Part shown: positions 33,710 through 45,184 of the stretch, piece after piece | Numbering within the stretch: the stretch's first letter is position 1 | Layout of the letters: every line of letters begins with the position of its first letter | Assembly: GCA_036365145.1 (NCBI GenBank) | Contig: JAEOAD010000001.1 | Coordinates: forward strand, 99,669,501-99,733,500 | Source: Orientallactaga sibirica | Lineage: Eukaryota > Chordata > Mammalia > Rodentia > Dipodidae | DNA length: 64,000 nucleotides | Direction: 5' to 3' | The notes under the pieces: model-generated | Databases searched by the model: none | What the model was told of the DNA's origin: nothing | The model's input: only the letters and a program-made list of their open reading frames with translations | Position numbers and translations under genes: made by a program

Positions 33710-34850
33710 ATAAACCTCCTTGATCATTATTCAAAACATTAAAAACAATATCTTCACTTTCATTTAAGCACTTATAAGATGCAGACTATGAACTCACAAC
33801 AGTTGTGATTTCCTGCACAAGACTGTGTCAGTCAACATTCTATCATGGATGGGGGAAGGGGACTCATAAGATTCAATTCCTTCCAAAGTGGCTATTTGAA
33901 ACTAATATTTGCTTGGGGAAGACAAAGAATGTTCCTTCGGCTGTACCTCTGGTCAGTTGCCTATATTCCTGTAAAAAAACTCCAACTCGCCTATGTTCTC
34001 ACAAGCAATACTAAGTTAATTCACTGGGTCACAAAAATAGATATGAAAATAGAAAGGGGACTTAATAGGAAGAAAGATTTAGTATGTGAGGTAGAGGAAT
34101 GAGAGGATAGTGGGAGGTAAATATGGTCAACATACATGTATGTAAAGTCACATTATAGCATCATCCTAACCCTGACCCTTTCAAAGTTAAGTACATGCCT
34201 CATCCTACTTAATAGAAAAACAATATGAAAATGTGTCATCTAAACAATCTATCCCAAGAGGGTTCCACTTAAGATTGTCCCTAAGGAAAAGAACAGAAAA
34301 AGTAAAAAAATGCCTGAATTCTTTATTGGACAGTAGAACATCAAAGGCTCTGACAAATCTTACTGTTAAAAACATTATGTTTCTCTGACCATACAATGTA
34401 TAATTTCTAGTATAAATAATATTCTCTTGAAATTATTCTGAACCATATTGGTAAATCTCTCTCTCTTTTCTTAAAACAGTAATTATGATTGAATTATGAT
34501 TGTCTACTGAATTATTTTCAGACAAATCCACTGAGGTTTGGCTCATTGCTCATAATCCTATTCCACAGTATTTATTTTTTATGATTTTTCAGTGCAAGAA
34601 AATTATATCTGGTTTGAATGAATAAAATTATTTTTCTTCAGTTAAAAAGTCTCTGACAAAAAATGAACATTTTTACAAAATCAGTAGAAAATCAAAAATA
34701 TAGTTTCTTCAATTAACAGTGTAGGAAAAACAAACACTATATGGTAAAATTTAGAGAGCATGAAACATTGAAACCATTTGTATTGGGATTATTGAAACAA
34801 AATTTTCACTCATCTAATTTTAAATATGAGCCTTTTATACTGTAGCTAAA
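33710..34850. other. Stretch without recognised feature
   Basis: AT-rich single-copy-looking DNA. Two overlapping plus-strand frames at 33805-34102 have no protein-like motif. Confidence 0.35.
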
Positions 34851-34854
34851 TAAC

Positions 34855-35150
34855 ATTTGTGTGTGCATGTGCTATATGCACATGTACAGACGCCAGGGGA
34901 AGGCATCAAGTGTCCTACACTATCACTCTTCCTTCTTATTTCCTGGAAACAGAGTCTCTCACTGAACATGGAGCTCCCAGTTTTTCAGTTGGGCTGGCTG
35001 ACAATGAAGCCCCTAGCATTCCTCCTGTCTCTATCCTTCTCAGCACTAGGAATTTGGGCATGTATGGCCCCAGGATTTTTGTGTGCATTCTGGAAGTCAA
35101 ACATAGATCCTCATGCTTGCTCAGAAAGCACATTTAGCCATCTTGTCAGT
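34855..35150 (-). repeat. B4 SINE, inverted
   Basis: ACAGACGCCAGGGGAAGGC, AACAGAGTCTCTCACTGAAC, a GGGCTGGCTGAC block, CAGCACTAGGAATTTGGGC, then AGATCCTCATGCTTGCTCAG and an eroded head. The 126-codon frame across it is spurious. Confidence 0.7.
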
Positions 35151-35191
35151 ATCCTATCCCCTAGTATCTGCATTTCAAAAAGAAAGAAAGA

Positions 35192-35193
<2 letters not shown>

Positions 35194-35235
<42 letters not shown>
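35194..35235. repeat. (GT)n microsatellite
   Basis: A pure GT run of about 21 units after a short GAAA repeat. Confidence 0.97.
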
Positions 35236-35238
<3 letters not shown>

Positions 35239-35543
35239 TCTAAATAATTCCTTCCTCATATTTCTCCTACTTTTACTATCCAGGGTCCTAGATCAACTAA
35301 ACCTCAGATGAATCAGACTTCAAAAGATAAAGACAGGCTATGCTTGGCTAAGACACAAGATGAGGTAATTTTGATATCAGTGTCCATGTCATGAACTAAA
35401 TTCTCTCTATTTCAAGTACAATTCCACATTCCAATTGTTGGTAGGGGCAGTATGACCATTAGCTGGCAAATAAGAGGGGCAATCACAATCTAACCTGCTC
35501 AGTTAGGCAAAAGCTTGGCTCAAGAAAGAGGGTCAGTGAATGG

Positions 35544-35672
35544 CCAGACATGGTGGCATACATCTGCAATTCTGTCACTTGGGACACTTGGGCATAAGGA
35601 TCTTGAGTTCAAGGCTGGCCTGAGATACCTAATGATATGTACTCCCAGAAAAAAACAAAATAGAAAAAAAAT
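35544..35672 (+). repeat. B1-like SINE, diverged
   Basis: GGCCAGACATGGTGGCATAC, TTGAGTTCAAGGCTGGCCTG and a terminal A-rich tail. It lacks the internal block found in the younger B1 copies here. Confidence 0.75.
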
Positions 35673-35885
35673 TAGATAAAGCTAAATATATAACACAATA
35701 ACCATGAGCTTCTCCTCTGATACTATGCATCTTTGATATCTGAAAGATGGTTCAAACTAATAGAGCAGCTCTTCCCTGTGTTTCTTAACCTCTTCTGTGA
35801 TAACTTTAAACCCAAAACCCGTGGTCCTCAGGAATGCCAGTCATAGAACCTAAAAGCATTTCAATATGGATTCTGAGAGAAATTA

Positions 35886-35886
35886 C

Positions 35887-35941
<55 letters not shown>
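35886..35941. repeat. Compound (AT)n(GT)n microsatellite
   Basis: About ten AT units run directly into about eighteen GT units. Confidence 0.96.
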
Positions 35942-35947
<6 letters not shown>

Positions 35948-36265
35948 AATTATACTTCTATAATTAATATATAACTATAACTATACATGTGCGTGCACAC
36001 AAACACATGTACACATGAAGAAATGCTTTTTGTTTGGGTTATCTTTCCTCTGATGAGTTGTTCTTTTTAGCTTTACCCTAGATGTGTTGGCAAAGGCAAA
36101 AGCACATGAAGGGCCTGGAAACTTTGGGGGTTCTAAGATGTCTACTGTCAAATAGTTAAATAAGAAATGCTAAACTTATTTTAATGTCATTCACAGAAGT
36201 TGTATTTTTTTCTGTATAGCTGACTTTCTTTTCAAATTCTATTATACAAAGTATTGATATTCATG

Positions 36266-36398
36266 TTGAGAGTACTGGCTCATGCTTATAATCCCAGTAC
36301 CTGGCAAGCTGAGGCAAGATAATTGTCAAAAGTTCAAGGCTAGCTTTAGCTACATAGTTTCAGTACAGCCTATTGAAAATATGGTTCAAAAATTACAT
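36266..36398 (+). repeat. B1-like SINE, diverged
   Basis: GGCTCATGCTTATAATCCCA, AGTTCAAGGCTAGCTTTAGC and TACATAGTTTCAGTACAGCC follow B1 order. Confidence 0.75.
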
Positions 36399-36399
36399 A

Positions 36400-38187
36400 A
36401 AAATTGAGTCAAATTAATCTAATTATATACAATTGAATATAGTATCAATATGTTTCTGGAATCTCCTCCCCCACATATTTGACTTCAAAATCTAACTCTT
36501 CCATAATGTCTGTCTTGGCCCTTTATATCTGTACTTCAGCAAAGTTCAGAGACTCATTCACGTATGCCCATCCATTGAGGAGTGGTGTTCAGATTTGAAC
36601 AGAGTTGTCTCTGCTTGACTCCAGAGTCCATTAATCATCCTCACTGTCTCAAATATCAATCACTCTGATTCACACGATGGAATATAAACATGAACCCTGA
36701 GATAGTCTATGTATGGAATCAGAGAGTCATTTTTGTGATATTCAGAGGGTACTTAGGAGATTTTCTCAATCTGGTTAGTGAAATTTACCTAGCTTCACAT
36801 ACCTTCTTTTTTTTTTTTTTCAGCCTAGAATCATCAAAGTATTACTGGCATACAGAGTAGAAAAAGTAATCTGAGCATGTCACTATAATATCTCAGAGAT
36901 GTCCAAGAAGTGATTTTATTGGCAGGTTCAAACTAACATTCTGGACAAGTTCCAAGCCAGTGATTTCTATAGAGTGAGATTCAAAGTCCAATCAAATTTA
37001 TGAGGCAGCTTACACAGTGATTTAAGTGTGACATGTTTGTGTAGATGAAAAAACATCAAAAGAATAGCAAATCTTACATCTATTCCTGGCAACTGTGAGC
37101 TTCTTAACAAGTGTCAGTTATTTCGTGGAAGGTGCAAGCTGTTTTAAGATACTTCTTCAAGAGAAATTTTAATTCCTTAACTGCATAGAGTAAGTTACCT
37201 CTCTCAGAATGACTCAGGGTCAAAACACACCTTGAATGACAATTTAGAAAGGGCATTTTCATCTTAGGAAGTCTTCTAGGAACATTAGCTATTACATCTA
37301 CAGATTAAACAACAACAGGAGTGAGGATTGAAACCACTTCCTCAGAAATGTCATCAGAGATCGGATGAAGCCATTGCAATTAGATTTAGTTCCCTCATTG
37401 GATAAAGACCCAGAAGAAAATTTACATAATACCTCAATTCCTTGTCATTACCTCTAACACCACCTCAATTAATCCTTATGGTAGCATTCAAGGGACTCAT
37501 TAATTAACCTTTAGAAGGATTAAAATGCTATAAGGATATTTTTAATTAAAATATTAATCAAAACAGTGTCTCTGTGGTGCATTATCATTCAATATTCCAG
37601 TTTTCCCCATTTCCTTCTCATTTCTTCTATATCCTCCTCACCCTTCAAAGCCTACTTCATAAACTGTGTTCTGCCTTTCTAACAGTATCCCTTCTTTCTC
37701 TGAACTGCTAAAAATTTTGTTTATTCTCATCATGTATATTTACAATGTATCTAACCTTAGATACACACATTCTAAAGATTCAATGAAAGATGTTGAAATA
37801 AATAGAAGCTGATTTACAAGACAGTCAATGTGATCTTGTAAACTAAGGATATGTTTTCAAAACCCAGCACTTTGATAGCTAGCATTATTTAGGTGTACAA
37901 CACCACCTAAACAGCCTAAATAATAGAAAAATCAAGTAAGAACAGCATAGTCTTTAATTTAAATGCCCTTAGACATAGCTTCACCTCTTTCAATACCTGA
38001 AACAGCAAAGAAAATAGTTTGAACCTCTTGAATTTCAAGATTTCCATCTGATAAATAATGGGTATTAGTGCAACATAATTATTAGAATTGCCTGCTAAAT
38101 ATTTAACACCAATACCTACCTGTTCACTATTTATATTTATTTATACCAGAATTCCCTCACTTGTTCTCTCTGTCTCTGTCTCTCTAT
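36400..38187. other. 1.8-kb stretch without recognised interspersed repeat or gene
   Basis: No SINE, L1 or LTR landmark, apart from a T run at 36808-36822. No frame with coding character. Confidence 0.4.
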
Positions 38188-38220
38188 CACACACACACAC
38201 CACCACCACCACCACCACCA
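38188..38220. repeat. Compound (CA)n(CAC)n microsatellite
   Basis: A short CA run followed by about seven CAC units. Confidence 0.95.
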
Positions 38221-38380
38221 GAATAGTCTAGGGAAGTTGTCCTCAATGTATGCATCCTGCTCTTAGCAATATGAGCCTCATCTTTCAGCTTCTCAGAAAG
38301 TCAGTTTGTCAGCCCCCATTTCAACCTACTTGTTATATTACTTGTTATATTTTAAATGTGTGAAATATTCCCAGCAGACT

Positions 38381-38730
38381 TGTGTGTTTGAATATGTGTC
38401 CCCTCGCTCTTGCTGCTTTTTGAAGAGAATGGCACATTTAGGACTTAGAGCCTTGGAGGAAGAAGATCTTTGAGGGGCATGCCTTGAGGGTTAGAGCCCA
38501 ACTGGGATTCATGTGTAAATCTCTCCCCACTTCCTGTTTCTTTACTTTCTGAGCTGTGAGCAAGCAGCTGCTGAATTCTCTCACTGCCACAGATCCAGCT
38601 GCCCTCACCACCATCTATTCCTGCCATGACACACCACGTCCTCAAACCTTGAGTCAAAATTAATCTCTCCTCCCTGAACTTGCTTCTTCTCAGGTATTTG
38701 GTCATAGCAATGAGAAACTCAAATAGTACA
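38381..38730 (+). mobile_element. MaLR-type LTR
   Basis: Begins TGTGTGTTTGAATATGTGTC, continues with TCTCACTGCCACAGATCCAG and TCCTGCCATGACACACCAC, and ends CATAGCAATGAGAAACTC then AAATAGTACA. The overall order is that of MT/ORR1-type LTRs. Flanks AGACT and CTACT match only partly, so the target duplication is not secure. Confidence 0.7.
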
Positions 38731-38927
38731 CTACTGAATAAAAATCTTTGGAGGTGAGCCCAGAGATGTATTTAAATAACACCTCAAGTGAATCTGGCAA
38801 ACACATTTGAGAAATCACTCAAATTTCATTGCCAAGCCAGCTTTATTTATTATTTTCTCAGAGTGTGTGTCCATTAGTTCAGATCTCTGCTCTGAGTCAC
38901 CTAGAGTGAGCAGATCACCTAGAGGCT

Positions 38928-39095
38928 CGCCGGGTGTGATGGTGCATGCCTTTAATCCCAGCACTCGGGAGGCAGAGGTAGGAGGATCGCAGTGAGTTCA
39001 AGGCCACCCTGAGACTACATAGTTAATTCCAGGTCAGCCTGGGCCAGAGTGAGACCCTACTTTGAAAAACAAAAACAAAACAAAACATAAAAAAA
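38928..39095 (+). repeat. B1 SINE with target duplication
   Basis: GCCGGGTGTGATGGTGCATG, CAGCACTCGGGAGGCAGAGG, TTCCAGGTCAGCCTGGGCC, and an A-rich tail. TAGAGGCTC precedes (38919) and follows the tail (from about 39100). Confidence 0.95.
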
Positions 39096-39418
39096 AGATA
39101 TAGAGGCTCTTACACATACGCATGCATATACATGCAGCTTTGAAATCTGAACCCAGAGTCCTCCAAACTGTCCTTTATATTTAATAAATATATTGCTTTA
39201 GTTTATTCAATTTATTTTCATGAACTGATAAAAGCATTCAAATTAACTCTCTTACTTCCAGGAAAATTCAGAAAAAGAAGAAAATGCAGAGGAAAAAATT
39301 AGATCATGCCTTTCTAGAGACTGGAGTTATAGAGAGGTTCATGGTGCTTTTAAAATTTTGACCACATCAATTAAGTCTGGAACACTATAATGTAATCACT
39401 AAAAATACATAATACAGG

Positions 39419-39619
39419 GCTGGAGAGATGGCTCACCCATTAAAGTGTTCACCTGCAAATCCTAAAGACACAGATTTGATTCCTTAATACCCACATAAAG
39501 CCAGATGCACAAAGTGGTACATGCATCCGGGGTCTTTGTAGTGTCTAGATGCCCTGACATGCCCATTCTTTCTGTGTGTATCATTTTTCCCTGTCTTTCT
39601 CTGCTTGCAAATAAATAAA
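39419..39619 (+). repeat. B2-like SINE with target duplication
   Basis: Head GGCTGGAGAGATGGCTCACC, body CCAGATGCACAAAGTGGTAC, and AAATAAATAAATACATAA tail. AAATACATAATACAG before and AAATACATAATCCATG after flank it. Confidence 0.93.
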
Positions 39620-39680
39620 TACATAATCCATGCATAGAAGGTAATTATAGGATGCTTTAATATCTTTAAAAAAACAATAC

Positions 39681-40032
39681 AATAAATTCTTATTTATTAA
39701 TTTATTTATTGATTGATTGATTATTGGTGTGATGATGGGGAAGCATGAGACAGCATGTGTGTGTCGGTAAGAGGACAACTGTGAAATATCTGTACTCCAT
39801 CTTCTGTGAAACGTGATCTCTTGCCAGACTGCAAAGGAACATCAGACAAACTGGTCTGTGCCCTGCTCATTCTCTCGAATCAACTTCCCATTGTGGTAGC
39901 CTCCTTTTGATCACAGACTGTGCACCATTTTGCATCTGGCTTTATGTGGTTGCTAGGGAACTGAACCCAGGTCAGCAGGCTTTACAGGCAAGTCTCTTAA
40001 AACTGAGTCATCTCTCCAGCCCCAATAATTCT
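39681..40032 (-). repeat. Apparently chimeric tRNA-headed SINE, inverted
   Basis: The right end is the B2-like head complement (GAGTCATCTCTCCAGCCCC) and body (TTTTGCATCTGGCTTTATGT). The rest, about 39725-39915, does not resemble the B2-like body and runs straight into an ATTTATTTATTG-type tail. AATAAATTCT (39681) and AATAATTCT (40024) may be the target duplication. Confidence 0.6.
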
Positions 40033-40926
40033 CATAGACTCTGACAAACTTCTCTGTAAACCTTGAGCCCTATAATATTACATAGCAGACTGTAGTCAAT
40101 GTACCAATTAAAATATTATTAGTAAAGGAAAATATTGGCCACTTTTTCTCTCTCTAACATTGTCTCACTTTCTGGGGTAAAATAAATCTGATTAAAAGAG
40201 TCAAAGAAATCCTTTTTAGTCTTCAGGAAAATGACAAAGGAAATTTCTAGAAACCTTACATTGATAATTTATATTCGGCATGGCAAACTAAAATGTGACT
40301 TACTATCTGCTCATTTTCATGACCTCATTTTCAACTTTCCCATAGGGCCAGTAACAGAATATCTGCAGCATAACACCTAAAGATAGTGAAAATTCTTCCT
40401 CTTTCTTCTTGTTTAAAGTTCTACTAACTGTCATACAGTATTTCTCAGCTCCTAGTCATTGCCCCTACTTAGTGCATAAATCCCCTGAAAGCTATATGGC
40501 ATTTCACTCAGGGGTATGGAGGAAGAGGGGAAGGGTTGCTTTTTCATCAGAGTGTGGATGGTTGCTTCAAGAACACTTTCTAGTCATTTATTTTAACATT
40601 TCATTTTCTGTTTCCATTTGCAATACCTGTAGGACTTAAGAAATAAGTGCTGGTGTAGATAAATTTCTTTTGAGAAACTTTGATCTATTTGCTTTTATTC
40701 TTCTTAGAGCAGAAATTAACTGTCCCCTTTCCTCTGATTTTCTCCTCAACCTACTTAGGCATCCTGGACTGACCAAGAGTGCTGGTCACAAAGCCCATTC
40801 AGCATGAACACTCCCAGGCCCCTGGCATGTTCCTTCCCTGAAAACTGAGAGCTTGGGTGCTTTTTCATTCCATCTTAGGAAAGTGGGAAGTGAGTACAGC
40901 AGTTGATTAACTTGAGTTGATTCAGG
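40033..40926. other. Stretch without recognised feature
   Basis: Unassigned; no repeat or exon evidence. Confidence 0.35.
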
Positions 40927-40927
40927 T

Positions 40928-41083
40928 TTTTTTTTTTTTTTTTTTTTGAGGTAGGGTCTCACTCTGGTCCAGGCTGACCTGGAATTAACTATGTAGTCTC
41001 AGGGTGGCCTCGAACTCTTGGCGATCCTCCTACCTCTGCCTCCGGAGTGCTAGGATTAAAGGCATGCGCCACCACACCCGGCT
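40928..41083 (-). repeat. B1 SINE, inverted, with target duplication
   Basis: Poly-T then GAGGTAGGGTCTCACTCTGG, ending CGCCACCACACCCGGC. TTGATTCAGG before and CTGATTCAG after flank it. Confidence 0.95.
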
Positions 41084-41109
41084 GATTCAGTTTTTGAGAG
41101 TCCTCTATT

Positions 41110-41245
41110 CAAATAACAGGCTAGCTACTTGCCAGCTCTATGACCTTGACTGACTTTACTTCAACAGTTTAGCTTCTACATCTTCAATATGGAATTCATA
41201 GTATTTTTAAGTATTCAGTAAAATAATGATTAACACACAGAAGCC
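41110..41245 (+). repeat. MIR-like SINE fragment
   Basis: GCTAGCTACTTGCCAGCTC, ATGACCTTGACTGACTTTAC, CTTCTACATCTTCAATATGG. The order matches the MIR core, with strong decay. Confidence 0.55.
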
Positions 41246-41445
41246 CTAGGCAAATGCATATAAGTACCCAGGATTCACCTTAGATCATAAGCCAACATAC
41301 TGAAAGATATGATGGGTTTTCCTACATTAGTGATCAGTTCATCCTAGTATTACACATGTACTATGCTATGTGTGTGACAGAAAGAGTAGGTGAAACATAT
41401 ATATGCAAAATGAAGATTATTTTTAAAAGTTATGGAGAGCATGGG

Positions 41446-41652
41446 ATAGAGAGATTGCTTAGTGGTTAAGGCACTTGCCTGTGAATCCTAAGGACCCAGA
41501 TTCTATTCCCCAGTACCCATGTAAGCCAGATGCACAAGGTAGCACATGCATCTTGAGTTGGTTTGCAGTGACTGGAGGACCTGGCATGCCTATTCTCTTT
41601 CTATCTGCCTCTTTTTCTCTTCCTCCTCTCTCAAATGAATAAATAAGTAAAA
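41446..41652 (+). repeat. B2-like SINE with target duplication
   Basis: GGGATAGAGAGATTGCTTAG head, CCAGATGCACAAGGTAGCAC body, and an AATGAATAAATAAGTAAAAT tail. AAAAGTTATGGAGA and AAAAGTTATTGAGA flank it. Confidence 0.93.
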
Positions 41653-41659
41653 TATTTCT

Positions 41660-42615
41660 AAAAAGTTATTGAGAACAAATTATGGGTATAGAAGTTCATC
41701 ATTTTAACCTGTTTTGGATATTTGAAATATTATATAATTAAAATATTAAATATAACATGAAAATATTATATACATATATATAATTAAAATATGAAAACAA
41801 ATAGAAAAAACAGAGAAATTTTGAAGATGTTGTTTCCTAGGACTGTAGAAACAGTAAGAAGTTTATTAAACTTGCTTTTTCTTCTACGCACATATTTCTT
41901 ATATTTTTGTCTAGAAATAGCTTGTCCTCATTCTTGTGTTTATTTCTGCCAGAACACAGGGTTTGGTATATGTTTTTAAGGATCTCTGAGAATATACTTG
42001 TCAGAAATAGTTCCCCTTAAAAAAGTAGGTGGCATAGGGCAGAGGAGAGAGCTTCATTCCCAAAGGAAGAAAATTTCCTTAACTATTAACATACTACATT
42101 CCTGAGTGCCAGGAGATTAGAAGTCACCTCTCTGGGTGTCCTTGAGACCCTCAGAGAAAGGGGAACCAGTGAAATAATCTCCATGAAAACAATTCAGCAT
42201 TCACAGAGGCCACCAGAAGCTACACAAGTAGAAAAGGCTATATTACAAAGATAAATATGGAAGCAGCTCCAATTGTTCTGGAATTTTCTCCCATCCTTTT
42301 CCATCCATCTTCTTTAGCCCAAAGTAGAGTGTAGACTGGTAAACCCCTAAGGTTTTGCAAGGTGAGGCAATATTCAGTGATAAGGAATGGTGTGGGGATG
42401 TGTGCTTGCATGTCAGTCAATCATTTATTCAGACTTCTGTGATTACAAAAATGTGAGAAAATCTGAAGTTCTGTGATTCATGCTTTGCTTGACATCTGCC
42501 TTTCTGGTAAAAACTTATTAGTAAATCAGGGTCAAATATCTTGATCTGAGAAGGCACCATGCAATAACTATCTATTGCTACTTAACACATATCTCCAAGC
42601 CAGCATCAGAAGTTA
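41660..42615. other. Stretch without recognised feature
   Basis: An AT-rich part (41700-41800) and otherwise unassigned DNA. Confidence 0.35.
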
Positions 42616-42621
42616 TTTTCT

Positions 42622-42812
42622 CACATTTCTTTTATTTATTTAGCTCCACATGTGTATGTGGAAGTAGGGTGAATACTGAGGGCTCTTACACTGCAAACAA
42701 ATACCAGGCACTTGATCAACTTTTTGCATCTGGGTGGCAAGGGGATTGAACCAGGGGCAACATGCTTTGCTTACAAGCACTTTTAACCTCATAACCATGT
42801 TTCCAGGCCATT
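42622..42812 (-). repeat. B2-like SINE, inverted, strongly diverged
   Basis: TTTTATTTATTTAGCTCC tail, TTTTGCATCTGGGTGGCAAG body, and GGGGATTGAACCAGGGG and CATGTTTCCAGGCC at the head side. Confidence 0.75.
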
Positions 42813-42848
42813 TATTTCCCATTATTGTGAGACAATAATCTTGGGTCA

Positions 42849-44501
42849 TGTTGCAGTCAGGTTCGCATTGCTGGCAGAAATCACCCGACTAAGAGCAGCT
42901 TCTGGGAAAAAAGAGGTTTATTTCTGCTTACAGGCTCAAGGGGGAAGCTCCATGATGGCAGGAAAAACGATGGCATGAGCAGAGGGTGGACATCACTTTT
43001 ATATAGACAACAGCAACAGAAGACCAACACTGGCAGGGGAATACCCAGAAGCCCGCCCCCAAAAATACAGGAGGTGTTAATTCCCAAGTTGCCATCAGCT
43101 GGGAACCTAGCATTCAGAACACTTGAAGTTTTTGAATCAAACCACCACATTGCCCCTTGATTAAACTGATAATCATGATGTAAAATGTAATGCATTCATG
43201 CAAATTTAAAAGTCCCCATAGTTTTTATCAATTCCAATGATGTTCATACATCCCCATAATCCAAGGTCTTTTTGAGCCATAATACCAAAAATATCCAAAA
43301 AAAAAACCCATAATGGCACAGAATAAAACATTACACTGCAAAGGATGGCATTGGGCAAAACAAAGAAATACTTAACCAATACAAGATTTTAAACAACCAG
43401 GGCAAACGTCAAACTCTGTAATTCCAATCCAACAACTACTCAGTGACAAATCTCCAAGTCCGATAATTAGCAGCAACAAGTCTCTGGAGTTAATTTTAGG
43501 CTATTCACAGTCCTGGAAAACTTCATATTGGCAGCCATCTCATAGTCCCGGCATCTCCACTGGGTCTCCACTGCAACCCACGGTCCATCATCATGGCCCC
43601 ATGGGATCTCCATGCAGGCATCCAGCAAACCTGCTTCACACTGTCCATGGCCATTTCCAAAACACAAGACCGCATTAAAAATTCAATGACCCTCTCTTTC
43701 CTGCATTTGTTATACTCCATAATACCAGGTAGGGTGCCAATTTGTTAATCCAGGGGGGAATAAATCAGACTTTGAAGAACAGGACACTCCTTCAGCATTC
43801 AGGCCCCTTCAAAAGAGACCTTCTTCCTGTTGCCCCAGTGCAGGTTAGCTGGCCCAATCTCAAAGGTTGTAATCTCTCAATTGCAGCTGAATGGGCAGAG
43901 TTCACCCAAAGATTTCATTTTTTTTCTGTGCCTTATCCCTCTGCTCACACCAGTTCATTTTTACGCAAAGCAACCCTGCACATCTTCTCAGGACAGGGTC
44001 TCACACAAACTGCTAGCCCAGTCCAAGTAAAGCTCTTTCTCAATTAAGCCAAACCTCACAGTTAGTTCTTACTGCATTCAGGTCTTTTAGGCTGACCAGA
44101 ATAGTCCATTAAGCTGCTTACAGCACTGCAAGCCATGTCTTAGGCCAAGATTTCAAATCCTTCCACATTCCTCTTGAAAATCAGCTCCAAAGGCCAAAGC
44201 CACACAGTCAGGTGTTTATGCAATAATGTACCACTTTTCTTTTGTTGCATTGCTGGCAGAAATCACCTGACTAAGAGCATTTTTAGGTTTATTTTTTACA
44301 GGGAAGATGATGGCAGGAAAAACGATGGCATGAGCAGAGGGTCTCACTCTCTGGTCAACTAGACAACAGCAACAGGAGAGTGTGCCAAACACTGGCCAGG
44401 GGAAGCTGGCATTTTCAACAATACTCTGCCTCCAGGAGTGTTGCCATATAGCATTCAGAACACTTGAAGTTTATGGGGGACACCTGAATCAAACCACCAC
44501 A
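42849..44501 (-). mobile_element. Complete non-coding MaLR element with two LTRs and 5-bp target duplication
   Basis: Left LTR 42849-43149 (TGTTGCAGTCAGGTTCGCAT ... AATCAAACCACCACA) and right LTR 44243-44501 (TGTTGCATTGCTGGCAGAAA ... AATCAAACCACCACA) are direct repeats. GGTCA precedes (42844-42848) and follows (44502-44506). The 1.09-kb interior has no gag, pol or env frame, as in non-autonomous MaLR elements. Orientation is minus, inferred from the sense MaLR LTR start being at the right of each LTR. The LTRs differ by several indels, so the insertion is not recent. Confidence 0.88.
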
Positions 44502-44727
44502 GGTCAGTTTCTTGGGAGTCTCTGGTCTAGAGCTTTAGAAACTCTCTAATTTTATATTGGCCAGACCAACAGTCAGATCAGAACCACATGAGGGAGGATC
44601 CCCTTCCAAGACTATTTGCATTGTTGATTTCAAGATCATGTACCTTACTGGTTTTGGACTAAAGATCCAAGTTCCTTACTGGCAGATAACTACAGAGAGT
44701 TATTATGAAAAGAAAATCCATTATCAT

Positions 44728-44941
44728 TTAATTTTCTTTTACATATTCATTTATTTGAAAGCAGTGAGATACACAGAGAGAGACAGAGAATGTGGGCATG
44801 CCAGGGACTCTAGCCATTGCAAATGAATTCCAGATGCATGTGCATCTTTGTGCATCTGGCATATGTGGGTACCGGGGAATTGAACCCCAGTTGTTAGGCT
44901 TTGCAGGCAAGCACCTTAGCCATGGAGCAATCTCTCCAGCC
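44728..44941 (-). repeat. B2-like SINE, inverted
   Basis: CATTTATTTGAAAGCAGTG tail, ATTCCAGATGCATGTGCATC body, and GAGCAATCTCTCCAGCCCC head complement. Confidence 0.93.
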
Positions 44942-44996
44942 CCCTGATCAGTTATTTTTATGAATAATGTTTCCTTTTCTTTTTGTTGGTGCAAAT

Positions 44997-45175
44997 ACAT
45001 TTTTTATATATTTTAGAGAGAGAGAATCGGAGTGCCAGGGTCTCAGCTACCACAATCAAACTCCAGACATTTTCAACACATAGAGTGTATATGGTTTACA
45101 TGGGATATAGAGTTGGAAATGGGTCCTTAGGCTTCATAGGTAAGCACCTTAACTGCTAAGCCATCTCTCCAGCCC
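44997..45175 (-). repeat. B2-like SINE, inverted, shortened
   Basis: TATTTTAGAGAGAGAGAATC tail and TAACTGCTAAGCCATCTCTC head complement with an altered body. AATACATTTTTTA and AATACTACATTTTA flank it. Confidence 0.88.
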
Positions 45176-45184
45176 TAATACTAC

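Noticed and set aside
34857..35237. 126-codon frame with hydrophobic segments resembling a membrane protein
   Set aside because: It is a read-through of an inverted B4 SINE and a (GT)n tract.
38381..38730. Target duplication AGACT/CTACT for the MaLR LTR
   Set aside because: Two of five bases differ, so it is not claimed.
43150..44242. Interior of the MaLR element tested for retroviral gag, pol or env
   Set aside because: Frames are short (up to about 104 codons) and show no protease, RT or zinc-knuckle motifs. It is non-coding.
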